The notes beneath the pieces are model-generated. The model saw only the letters and a program-made list of their open reading frames with translations. It made no database searches and was not told the DNA's origin. From Piscinibacter sp. XHJ-5 (GTDB lineage: Bacteria; Pseudomonadota; Gammaproteobacteria; Burkholderiales; Burkholderiaceae_C), in contig NZ_CP123228.1 of the NCBI RefSeq assembly GCF_029855045.1, positions 2,914,001 through 2,978,000 of the forward strand: 64,000 nt of DNA. The letters are read 5' to 3'. How positions within the stretch are numbered: the first letter of the stretch is position 1; every line of letters begins with the position of its first letter. This document shows, one piece after another, positions 18,440 to 25,216 of this stretch. A program made the translations under genes and the position numbers.

Positions 18440-19282
18440 TCAGTGAGACATGAGCAGGGGCACCGGCGATCGCACCAGGGCCGTCCGGGTGGCACCACCG
18501 AGCAGGCGCTCGGTCCATCGCGAATGGCCGTAGGACCCCATCACGACGAGGTCGGCGCCGGTGGCCAGCGCCTCTCGCAGGATCGCCTCGCCGATGTTGG
18601 CGTCGGTGGTCGCCACCTCGACGTCGGCGGACACGCCCTGGCGCATCAGCCATCGGCTCACCGCCTGCATCCGCTCGCGCAGGGGGTGCTCCTCGCCTTC
18701 GTCGATGCGGCGCCACAGCCGAAGGTGCACCGCCTGCGCCTGCCGCAGCAGGGGCAGCGCATCGGCCACGGCCCGTGCGCAACCATGGCTGTCGTCCCAG
18801 GCCACCACGACCCTTTCGCCGACCACATCGAACCGGCCCGCGTGCGGGACGACCAGCGTGGGTCGAGGATTGGCAAGCAGGACCTGCTCGACGAAGCGCT
18901 TTTCCTCGCGGTGCGAGGCGCTGGCCGGATCTGCCTGACCGATCACCGTCAGGTCCGCGCAATGCGCGTGGTGCAGCAGGACCTGCGCCTTCTCGCCTTC
19001 ATGCACGTGGGCTTCCATCGAGGCGACGCCTAGCAGCTTGCAGCAGGCGACGAAGCGATCGACCCGTTCACCGGCCCGATGCACGGCATCGGCTCGCGAC
19101 GCCGCCGCTTCGTCCGCGCGGTGAGACGCTGCGGCAAATCCACCGGACAGCTCCAGGGCCCCCGTGGGCGCGATTCCGAGCAGGTGGCTGTCGTGAGCCG
19201 CCGCGAAACGCGCAGCGAGATGGCTGCGCGCGTCGCAGCGCGCATCGCCATCCAGGAAGACGAGCAGGCTGCGGAAAGCCAT
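18440..19282 (-). CDS. Tandem-domain universal stress protein
   Basis: The 280-residue protein has two Usp domains. The first (about 1-140) starts MAFRSLLVFLDGD and lacks a clean ATP loop. The second (about 150-280) has VVVAWDDSHGCARA and the ATP-binding loop GSYGHSRWTERLLGGATR near the C-terminus. Such double-domain proteins are common in FNR-controlled low-oxygen loci. The start is 13 bases after the stop of the hemerythrin-like gene, so it is probably part of the same transcript and under the FNR-type sites at about 20012-20190. Confidence 0.9.
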   Translation of the reverse strand: MAFRSLLVFLDGDARCDARSHLAARFAAAHDSHLLGIAPTGALELSGGFAAASHRADEAAASRADAVHRAGERVDRFVACCKLLGVASMEAHVHEGEKAQVLLHHAHCADLTVIGQADPASASHREEKRFVEQVLLANPRPTLVVPHAGRFDVVGERVVVAWDDSHGCARAVADALPLLRQAQAVHLRLWRRIDEGEEHPLRERMQAVSRWLMRQGVSADVEVATTDANIGEAILREALATGADLVVMGSYGHSRWTERLLGGATRTALVRSPVPLLMSH

Positions 19283-19295
19283 GCGGTCGACGCCT

Positions 19296-19820
19296 TCAGC
19301 GGGACGTCGTCATCGCTTCGGCTCCCAGGCCGATGGGCGCCGGCACGATGTTGACGATGCGGGTGAACAAGGCCCGGTAGTTCGGCTCCGGCTCATGCCC
19401 GGTCAAGGGATCGCGGTTGGCGGCGAAGGCCTCGTCGAGCTCGGCCCAGTCGTCGCCGGTCAGCATGCGCTCGGCCAAGGGCAGGATCTCCTTCTCCTCC
19501 AGCGCCATGTGGGCGAGGTAGAAGTCGACATAGCGCCGGGCGGCCAGCTCGAAGACCTCCCGACGGGGCTCCCCGACCACCTCGAAGCCCAGCAGCGCAT
19601 GCTCCAGATCGCGGATGCGCCGCTCGCCGTACATGTGGTCCTCGTCCAGGTGGTCGAGCAGGTCGCGCGCCAGCGGCGTGCGCGCGCGCAGCTTGGGAAA
19701 CAGCAGCTCCGTTTCCTTGCGGTGGTGCCGCTTCTCGGGAAACTCGTCGACGTAGAAGAGCATCGCCCGCAATGCGCCGAAGTCGGGCAGCGTGCCTTCG
19801 CGTCGATGCTTCGCAAGCAT
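19296..19820 (-). CDS. Hemerythrin-like protein, main part (first helix in another frame)
   Basis: From ATG 19820 the frame gives 174 residues with most metal ligands of a hemerythrin domain: HHRKETE, then HLDEDHMYGE, then HMALEEKEI. The family's first helix and first histidine (the REEHAAL segment) are encoded just upstream but in a different frame, ending four bases before this ATG. GGAG eight bases upstream could allow re-initiation. The sequence therefore shows either a genuine split gene, a recent frameshift, or a sequencing error. Related proteins bind a di-iron centre and handle oxygen or iron; loss of the first helix would remove a ligand. Confidence 0.75.
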   Translation of the reverse strand: MLAKHRREGTLPDFGALRAMLFYVDEFPEKRHHRKETELLFPKLRARTPLARDLLDHLDEDHMYGERRIRDLEHALLGFEVVGEPRREVFELAARRYVDFYLAHMALEEKEILPLAERMLTGDDWAELDEAFAANRDPLTGHEPEPNYRALFTRIVNIVPAPIGLGAEAMTTSR

Positions 19821-19824
19821 CTCG

Positions 19825-19959
19825 TCAGCTCCAGTCCGCGGCTCTCCACCTGAGCGGCCAGGCCGAGGACGCCCAGCTCCGCGACTCGCGCGCGGAGCGC
19901 AGCATGGCCGCCAGCGCGGCATGCTCTTCGCGGATGATCCTCGTGGTGGCGTGTGTCAT
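19825..19959 (-). pseudogene. N-terminal hemerythrin fragment (frame-disrupted)
   Basis: The 44-residue frame starts at ATG 19959 with MTHATTRIIREEHAALAAML, exactly the first helix and first His ligand of hemerythrin-like proteins. It then runs into low-complexity Trp/Arg-rich sequence and a TGA. The stop is followed after four bases by the ATG of the downstream hemerythrin frame. About 70 bases between the two parts do not fit the family length, so an insertion rather than a single-base slip may be responsible. Confidence 0.65.
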
Positions 19960-20011
19960 GGCGGGGCTTCCGATGAAGCCTGGAGCGTGGCATCGCGGCA
20001 GCGGCGCGGGT

Positions 20012-20025
20012 TTGCCGCAGATCAA
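20012..20025. promoter_or_regulatory. FNR-like box upstream of the hemerythrin-Usp operon
   Basis: Read on the minus strand the sequence is TTGATCTGCGGCAA: one perfect TTGAT half and a degenerate GGCAA half. Its centre is about 60 bases upstream of the hemerythrin start at 19959, the same spacing as in front of the single-domain Usp gene. This repeated spacing supports a functional site. Confidence 0.6.
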
Positions 20026-20079
20026 GTGAAGGCGCGCGCGTCACCGACTTGTCGCCCAGGAACCGGATGCTCTCCCTCT

Positions 20080-20103
20080 CCCTCTCCCGCTCGCGGGAGA
20101 GGG
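20080..20103. repeat. Perfect palindrome, CCCTCTCCCGC repeat family
   Basis: CCCTCTCCCGC-TC-GCGGGAGAGGG makes an 11-bp stem with a 2-base centre. It lies downstream of the SRPBCC gene (stop 20192) and upstream of the hemerythrin promoter, so it could insulate the two units. Copies of this element occur in many proteobacterial intergenic regions. Confidence 0.65.
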
Positions 20104-20176
20104 TGTCTGATATCGCCGTGCGTCAAAGGCCTGCGCGGGCGCATGCGGCACTCTTGGCGCGCCGCTTACCCCCGCA

Positions 20177-20190
20177 TTGATCTGGATCAG
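20177..20190. promoter_or_regulatory. Second FNR-like box (TTGATCTGGATCAG)
   Basis: The match to TTGAT-N4-ATCAA is 9 of 10 defined bases. It lies about 225 bases upstream of the hemerythrin start and directly after the SRPBCC stop codon, with the palindromic terminator between it and the promoter-proximal box. It may be an auxiliary site or a promoter for an unrecognised transcript; chance cannot be excluded. Confidence 0.45.
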
Positions 20191-20191
20191 C

Positions 20192-21193
20192 TCAGGCGGA
20201 CTGCGGTGTCCCCGTCCGTTGGCCTTCGATGAACTGCTTCATGCGGTTCAGGTCGTCCTCGAGCTCCTGCTTGGGGTTCGCTCCCAGCAGGGAGGAGACG
20301 GCTTGACCCAGCGCACCCGCCGGCGGCCGATACGTCATGCGCACCGTGGCCCGCGTGCCGCTGCCTTCGGGCACCAGGGTCACCCGGCCTTCGTTCTGCA
20401 CGGTGCTGCCCGGATCGCTTTCCCAGGACAGCTCGTTCGGGCGATGCTTGCGCGTCACCGAATCGAACTCGACGCCGACCCCGGCGGGCCCGCGGACCTT
20501 CCAGTGCGCGCGGTCGTCGTCGAGCGGCACCACGCTGCGCACGTTGGACATGAAGCGCGGGAAGTTCTCGTAGTCGGACCAGGTGTCGAACACCTGCTCG
20601 ACCGGCGCGTCGATGAAGACGGACTTCTCGGTGACGATCGTGCCGCTCTCGTCGGCGCCCAGCTTCTCTCTCACGCGATCACTCGCGCCGTACCGTTGCA
20701 TCGCATAGAGACCGGCGCCGATGGCTGCAGCGGCGATCATCACGCCACGAGCCGACGAGCGGCCGGATCGCATGTCCTCCAGGGTGTCGTCTTCGGGAGC
20801 AAAGGCCTCCCGGACCTCCTCCGGCGTCTCGCGCGCCGTGTCGCGGGGCAGCCCGCGGGCCCGCGACAGCACTTCGTGCATCAGGTCGGTGGCGCGGTGG
20901 ACGGCGTCGTGCAGCGTCTCGGCAGCCGCCGACGTCGCGCGCTCGGAGGCGCTTCGCGCGGTGGCCGTGAGGTTGCTCATCGAGTCCAGCGCCTGCTCGG
21001 GAAGCAGTTCATGCAGGCGGTCGGCCGACCTGCTGGCCAGCCGCGTGCCGGCCTCCAGCGCAGACTCGCCCGCCGAGCGCAACGCGGCGCGCCGCCGCGG
21101 GGAAGACAGTCCATAGGCCGCCAGGGCGGCGAAGCCGATCACGGCGATCAGCAGTGGGGCCCTCGAAGGGCTGCGGGTGTGGAAATGTTGCAT
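20192..21193 (-). CDS. SRPBCC (polyketide cyclase/dehydrase-like) membrane-anchored protein
   Basis: The 333-residue protein starts at ATG 21193 behind CCGGAGACACGC. An N-terminal hydrophobic helix (about 11-27) is followed by a long helical, charged region (about 35-150), a second short hydrophobic stretch near 150-165, and a C-terminal SRPBCC domain (about 190-320). The domain has VEQVFDTWSDYENFPRFM near its start and ends in a helix with LEDDLNRMKQFIEG. SRPBCC folds bind hydrophobic ligands; this subgroup is widespread and poorly characterised. It is transcribed alone, downstream of the PQQ dehydrogenase pair. Confidence 0.88.
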   Translation of the reverse strand: MQHFHTRSPSRAPLLIAVIGFAALAAYGLSSPRRRAALRSAGESALEAGTRLASRSADRLHELLPEQALDSMSNLTATARSASERATSAAAETLHDAVHRATDLMHEVLSRARGLPRDTARETPEEVREAFAPEDDTLEDMRSGRSSARGVMIAAAAIGAGLYAMQRYGASDRVREKLGADESGTIVTEKSVFIDAPVEQVFDTWSDYENFPRFMSNVRSVVPLDDDRAHWKVRGPAGVGVEFDSVTRKHRPNELSWESDPGSTVQNEGRVTLVPEGSGTRATVRMTYRPPAGALGQAVSSLLGANPKQELEDDLNRMKQFIEGQRTGTPQSA

Positions 21194-21256
21194 GCGTGTC
21201 TCCGGTGATGGATGGGAGTTGCAGGCAACCGGCATACCCGCCGAGCGGCTGTTCCT

Positions 21257-21270
21257 TCCCGCGCGCGGGA
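21257..21270. repeat. Short GC palindrome in the cytochrome/SRPBCC spacer
   Basis: TCCCGCGCGCGGGA is a perfect 14-base palindrome followed by GA-rich sequence. It looks like a degenerate member of the CCCTCTCCCGC family and lies between the cytochrome c gene (stop 21303) and the SRPBCC start (21193). It could terminate the dehydrogenase-cytochrome transcript. Confidence 0.4.
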
Positions 21271-21302
21271 GAGGAGAGAGAGCAAGCGGGAGAGAGGCAG
21301 AT

Positions 21303-21638
21303 TTACTGCGGGACGCCCGCCTCTTCCTTCCAGCCGTTCACCGCGCCGATGTAGGTCCAGATCAGCTCGATCTGCTCGGGCTTCAGCGTCGCGCCCCACG
21401 CCGGCATCGCGCGCACGCCCTCGGTGACCGAGCGCACGAAGCGGACCTTGTCGTGAGGTGGAAACCTCCGCAGGTCGAATCCGATGCCGGACGTGACGAG
21501 GTCGATGCCGTGGCAGCGCTGGCACGAGCTCACGTAGAGCTTGCGGCCGGCTTCCACACGCTCCGCGTCGCCGGCGTGTGCGCCGGCGACGACCGCGGAC
21601 AGGGCGAGTGCGAGCGCGACCCGCCGGCCGGCGCTCAT
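21303..21638 (-). CDS. Periplasmic c-type cytochrome, partner of PQQ dehydrogenase
   Basis: The 111-residue precursor has a signal peptide (MSAGRR, hydrophobic core, cleavage near AHA-GD) and one haem c site, CQRCH, with a likely Met ligand in VRAMPAWG. Its ATG overlaps the stop of the PQQ dehydrogenase gene by four bases. Single-haem cytochromes in this position take electrons from quinoprotein alcohol dehydrogenases in the periplasm and pass them to the terminal oxidase. Size and context make that role very likely here. Confidence 0.92.
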   Translation of the reverse strand: MSAGRRVALALALSAVVAGAHAGDAERVEAGRKLYVSSCQRCHGIDLVTSGIGFDLRRFPPHDKVRFVRSVTEGVRAMPAWGATLKPEQIELIWTYIGAVNGWKEEAGVPQ

Positions 21639-23332
21639 CGATCCGTCAGGGCGAAGGTCCACACGGACCCTCCGGCCGGCACGTTGGCGAGCTCGGGGTC
21701 TCCCGCCAGCGCGCCGTACACCGTGGCCGAGCCGCTGAGCACGGTCACGTACTGCTTGCCGTCGCGTTCCCAGGTGATCGGCAGGCCGGTGATGCCGGAG
21801 CCGGTCTGGAAGGACCACAGCCTGTTGCCGCTCTTCTGGTCGAAGGCCATGAACTCGCCCGTCTGCGCACCGGTGAAGACCAGGCCGGCGGCGGTGGTCA
21901 GCACGCCCGACCAGTACGGCGCCTTGCTCGGGACGCGCCACACGGGCTTGGCGGCCGCCGGATCCCACGCCACGAGCGCCCCGCGATTGCCGTCGTCGGG
22001 CGCGACGAAGCCGCCTAGCTCCAGGCCGAGGTACCAGTTGGGCCCGCCCGGCCGCTCCTGCTTGACGTACTTGACCTTCATGCCCAGGTCGATGGTGTTC
22101 AGGAAGACGAGGCGCCGCGCGGGGTCGTAGCTCATCGGCATCCAGTTCTTGCCGCCGAAGGCGCTCGGCCAGACCTCGATGAAGTCCTTCATCTCCTCCG
22201 TCTGGCGCACCGTGGCGGTCATCGGCGTGTCGATGGGGCGGCCGGTGGCCTTGTCGATGCCGGTGGCCCAGTTGACCTTGCGCGCGAACTGCGTGGCCGA
22301 GATCAGCCTGCCGTTGGTGCGGTCGAGGACGTAGAAGAAGCCGTTGCGATTGGCCTGCATCAGCACCTTGGTGTTCGCGCCCGCGATCGGCAGCTCGGCG
22401 AGCACCAGCTCGTTGACGCCGTCGTAGTCGTACGGATCGCCGGGCGAGAACTGGTAGTGCCACACCAGGTCGCCGGTGGACGGACGCAGGGCCAGCACGG
22501 AGCCGATGTACAGCGAGTCGCCGCCGCCGCGCGACGCGGCGTTCCACGGCCCGCCGTTGCCGGTGCCCCAGTACACGAGATCCAGCTCGGGGTCGTAGGT
22601 GCCCGTGAGCCAGGTGGGCGCGCCCCCGGTCTTGTAGGCCTCGGGCTTCTTCCACGTGTCGCCGCCCGGCTCGCCGGGCGCTGCGGTGGTAAAGCGGTGC
22701 CACTTCTTCGCGCCGGTCTTCAGGTCCCAGCCGTCGATGAAGCCCCGCGCGCCGTACTCGCCGCCGGAGATGCCCGTGATGAGCACGCCGCCCGCGATCA
22801 GCGGCGCGTGCGTCATGCTGTAGCCCTGCTTGTAGTCGGCCGCCTGCTGTTTCCACAGCGTCTTGCCGTCGGCCATGTTGATGGCCATCACGTGCGCGTC
22901 GACGGTGGTGCGGTACAGCACCCCGTCGAGCGCCGCCATGCCGCGCGAGTGGATGCCGCAGCACAGGTAGCCGGCGATGTCGTTGGGCAGCTCGATCGGC
23001 GTCTTCCACTTCTGCCGTCCGCTCAGCGGGTCGAGTGCGATGGTGTGGGTATGTGTCGCCACGTACATGGTGCCGCCGATGAGCAGCGGCTGGCTCGAGG
23101 CGTTGGCCGAGTTGTCGAGGCTCAGGTTCCACACCGGCGCCAGCCGCTTCACGTTGGACGGGTCGATCTGCTTGAGCGGCGAATGCCGCTGCTGCGACCA
23201 GCCCATGCCGTAGGTCGTGACGTCGCCCGGCGTGGCCGCATCGTTGCGCAGGTCGGCGAGCGATTGGGCCTGCGCGGGCGCGAAAGCGGCGAGCGCCAGC
23301 GCGAGCAGGCCGTGATGGAACTGCAGCTTCAT
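21635..23332 (-). CDS. PQQ-dependent alcohol dehydrogenase, predicted lanthanide type
   Basis: The 565-residue periplasmic precursor has a signal peptide ending near AQAQ and the eight-bladed propeller of quinoprotein alcohol dehydrogenases. The adjacent-cysteine disulfide that contacts PQQ is present (CC at about 124-125). The catalytic region reads PYDYDGVNE. The catalytic Asp (about 302) is followed two residues later by a second Asp (about 304), the signature of lanthanide-dependent enzymes such as XoxF and PedH; calcium enzymes have Ala or Ser there. It oxidises an alcohol to an aldehyde using PQQ. The substrate is not deducible. It is cotranscribed with a cytochrome c and divergent from an AcoR-like regulator. 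Confidence 0.94.
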   Translation of the reverse strand: MKLQFHHGLLALALAAFAPAQAQSLADLRNDAATPGDVTTYGMGWSQQRHSPLKQIDPSNVKRLAPVWNLSLDNSANASSQPLLIGGTMYVATHTHTIALDPLSGRQKWKTPIELPNDIAGYLCCGIHSRGMAALDGVLYRTTVDAHVMAINMADGKTLWKQQAADYKQGYSMTHAPLIAGGVLITGISGGEYGARGFIDGWDLKTGAKKWHRFTTAAPGEPGGDTWKKPEAYKTGGAPTWLTGTYDPELDLVYWGTGNGGPWNAASRGGGDSLYIGSVLALRPSTGDLVWHYQFSPGDPYDYDGVNELVLAELPIAGANTKVLMQANRNGFFYVLDRTNGRLISATQFARKVNWATGIDKATGRPIDTPMTATVRQTEEMKDFIEVWPSAFGGKNWMPMSYDPARRLVFLNTIDLGMKVKYVKQERPGGPNWYLGLELGGFVAPDDGNRGALVAWDPAAAKPVWRVPSKAPYWSGVLTTAAGLVFTGAQTGEFMAFDQKSGNRLWSFQTGSGITGLPITWERDGKQYVTVLSGSATVYGALAGDPELANVPAGGSVWTFALTDR

Positions 23333-23413
23333 GGTGTCCCCTCCGTCTTGTCGGGCGAACAGTAACGCCGGCGCCGATGGCGGCCAACTTGGGGAGTAAC
23401 CCTAGCCCGGCGC

Positions 23414-23430
23414 TGTTCCGTCTCGGTACA
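23414..23430. promoter_or_regulatory. Inverted repeat, candidate operator of the AcoR-like regulator
   Basis: TGTTCC-gtctc-GGTACA is an inverted repeat with 11 of 12 arm bases matching. It lies in the intergenic space between the PQQ dehydrogenase (start 23332) and the AcoR-like gene (start 23482). Fis-type alcohol and acetoin regulators bind TGT...ACA dyads of this general form, so it is the best local candidate for that regulator's site. Confidence 0.5.
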
Positions 23431-23481
23431 AGTTGCCAGGCGGCGGTCCGCGACGCGACACTCGGGCGGCAGGAGACGAGC

Positions 23482-24666
23482 ATGAGCGGAGGAGACCAGG
23501 CCGGCTTGCCGGCGAGCCCCTTTTTTGCCACACCGCAGACGCGTGTCGCGCTCGCACGCCAGCGCTTCTTCGAGGAGGGCGTGCGGCCGTCGGGCATCGT
23601 GGCCGAGGCGGTGATCCAGTCGTGGGCGCGCTGCCTTCGCCTGCATCCGGATCCGTCGCGGGAAGCCGTCTTCCAGCCGGTGACGGTGAGCCGGATGCAC
23701 TCGGCGCTGCGCGGCAGCCGGCAGCTGCTCGAAGCGGCGAAGGAAGAGCTCGCCTTGCTGCAAGCCACCCTGGCGGGCACCTGCAGCACCGCCATGCTCA
23801 CCGATGCGCTGGGCGTGGTCGTGAGCACCACGTATGCGCCGGGCAGCCCGCACGAGCGCGTGATGCCGCTCGCCTCGCGCGTCGGCGTCAACCTGGCCGA
23901 GGAGCTCGTCGGCACCACGGCGCCGGGCATCGTCGCGCGCACCGGGCAGCCGAGCATCGTGCTGGGCGGCGAGCACTTCTTCGGCAACGTCACGAGCATG
24001 TACTGCGCGGCGGCCCCCATCCGCGACATTCGCGGACGTGTGGCCGGCGTGCTCGACCTGTCCAACGAACACCTGCCGTTCAGCTTCGATGCCGCCTCCA
24101 TCGTCGCGCTCTACGCGGCCGCGATCGAGGGCCGGCTGCTCTGTGCGCAATCGACCGATCACCTGGTGATCCGGCTGCAGATCACGCCGCCCCTGCTCGA
24201 CACGCCCATGGTCGGCCTGGTCGGCATCGGGCGCGACGGCCGGCTCGACTGGGTCAATGCCGCCGCCGCGCGGCTGATGGGCGTGCCGGTGACCCTCCCG
24301 CAGGGCGCGGGCCCGCTGGCCGACGACGTGTTCGGCCTGTCGGTGGATGCCCTCGCGTCGCTCTCGCTGTCAGGCGAGGCCGCCCCGCTGCGACTGCCGA
24401 ACGGCCTGGCGGTGTGGGTCCGCAGCCGGGTGCAGGCGCGCGACGGGCGCCGCGGCCTTCACCAGGTGGCCTGCGACGCGATGCCGCAGGACATGCCCGC
24501 CCGCGCGGCGGTGGCGGCGCCGCCGCCCGGGCCGCCGACCCTGCGCGACAACGACCGCGACCTGGTCGCACGGACGGTCGAGGGATGCGGGGGCAACATC
24601 TCCGAGGCGGCCCGCCTGCTGGGGGTGTCGCGGGGCCTGGTGTACCGCCGGCTGCGGCGGGAGTAG
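23482..24666 (+). CDS. AcoR-like GAF/Fis-HTH regulator lacking the sigma-54 AAA+ domain
   Basis: The 394-residue protein starts at ATG 23482 behind AGGAGACGAGC. The N-terminal two thirds resemble AcoR-type activators: SWARCLRLH, a GAF-like domain at about 75-230 including GTTAPGIVARTG, and a PAS-like stretch at about 240-330. The C-terminus is a Fis-type HTH (SEAARLLGVSRGLVYRRL). The central AAA+ ATPase that normally contacts sigma-54 is missing, with no sign of a deletion scar, so it probably acts at sigma-70 promoters or as a repressor. Divergence from the PQQ dehydrogenase suggests control of that operon by an alcohol or aldehyde. Confidence 0.9.
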   Translation: MSGGDQAGLPASPFFATPQTRVALARQRFFEEGVRPSGIVAEAVIQSWARCLRLHPDPSREAVFQPVTVSRMHSALRGSRQLLEAAKEELALLQATLAGTCSTAMLTDALGVVVSTTYAPGSPHERVMPLASRVGVNLAEELVGTTAPGIVARTGQPSIVLGGEHFFGNVTSMYCAAAPIRDIRGRVAGVLDLSNEHLPFSFDAASIVALYAAAIEGRLLCAQSTDHLVIRLQITPPLLDTPMVGLVGIGRDGRLDWVNAAAARLMGVPVTLPQGAGPLADDVFGLSVDALASLSLSGEAAPLRLPNGLAVWVRSRVQARDGRRGLHQVACDAMPQDMPARAAVAAPPPGPPTLRDNDRDLVARTVEGCGGNISEAARLLGVSRGLVYRRLRRE

Positions 24667-24783
24667 GAAGCGGCTGACATCCGAACGTGGTGTCGGGCGA
24701 CTTCCGCCGACCCGAGACCCACGTACGCTGCTTGCACATCGAGGCATGTCCGCCTCGAGCTACCGAGGAGCAAAGGAGCAGTC

Positions 24784-25053
24784 ATGAACTTCATCATTTG
24801 GCTAGTCGTGGGTGGGTTGATCGGTTGGGTCGCGAGCATGCTGATGCGCACGGACGGTCAGCAAGGGATCATCCTGAACGTCATCGTCGGCATCGTCGGC
24901 GCATTCCTGGGAGGCTGGCTGCTGGCGCCGATGTTTGGCACCGGGACCATCAACCAGAACGACTTCAGCGTCAGCGGGCTGGTCGTCTCCCTTCTGGGGG
25001 CGGTGATCCTGCTGGCCATCGTGAACCTGTTCAAGCGCGGCCGGGTCCGCTGA
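24784..25053 (+). CDS. GlsB/YeaQ/YmgE family stress-response membrane protein
   Basis: The 89-residue protein follows AAAGGAGCAG. It has three hydrophobic helices with the family's glycine pattern: GGLIGWVAS, NVIVGIVGAFLGGWL and a final helix before a basic tail (KRGRVR). These proteins, also called transglycosylase-associated, respond to acid and envelope stress in other bacteria; the mechanism is unknown. A strong terminator follows, so the gene is monocistronic. Confidence 0.93.
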   Translation: MNFIIWLVVGGLIGWVASMLMRTDGQQGIILNVIVGIVGAFLGGWLLAPMFGTGTINQNDFSVSGLVVSLLGAVILLAIVNLFKRGRVR

Positions 25054-25103
25054 CCCCGCGGCTTCGGCCGCCTGCCGTGCCGGCCCGCCGGCCGGCACCC
25101 TGA

Positions 25104-25142
25104 GCCCCGTGCGACGCCGTCGCGCGGGGCTTCGTCTTTTTC
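25104..25142 (+). terminator. Rho-independent terminator after the GlsB-type gene
   Basis: GCCCCG-t-GCGAC, loop GCC, GTCGC-g-CGGGGC forms a long GC-rich stem (25104-25130) followed by TTCGTCTTTTTCT. It is the only textbook intrinsic terminator with a T-tract that I see in the window. Confidence 0.85.
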
Positions 25143-25216
25143 TGGCGAGCTCTCACCGGCGCGCGGCGGCGTGAGCGCATGGTGATGCGGGCAATGGCCA
25201 CTACCATCGGCCCGCC

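Noticed and set aside
23340..23400. Sigma-54 (-24/-12) promoter before the PQQ dehydrogenase
   Set aside because: GG and GC elements are not at the required spacing on the minus strand, and the local regulator lacks the AAA+ domain.
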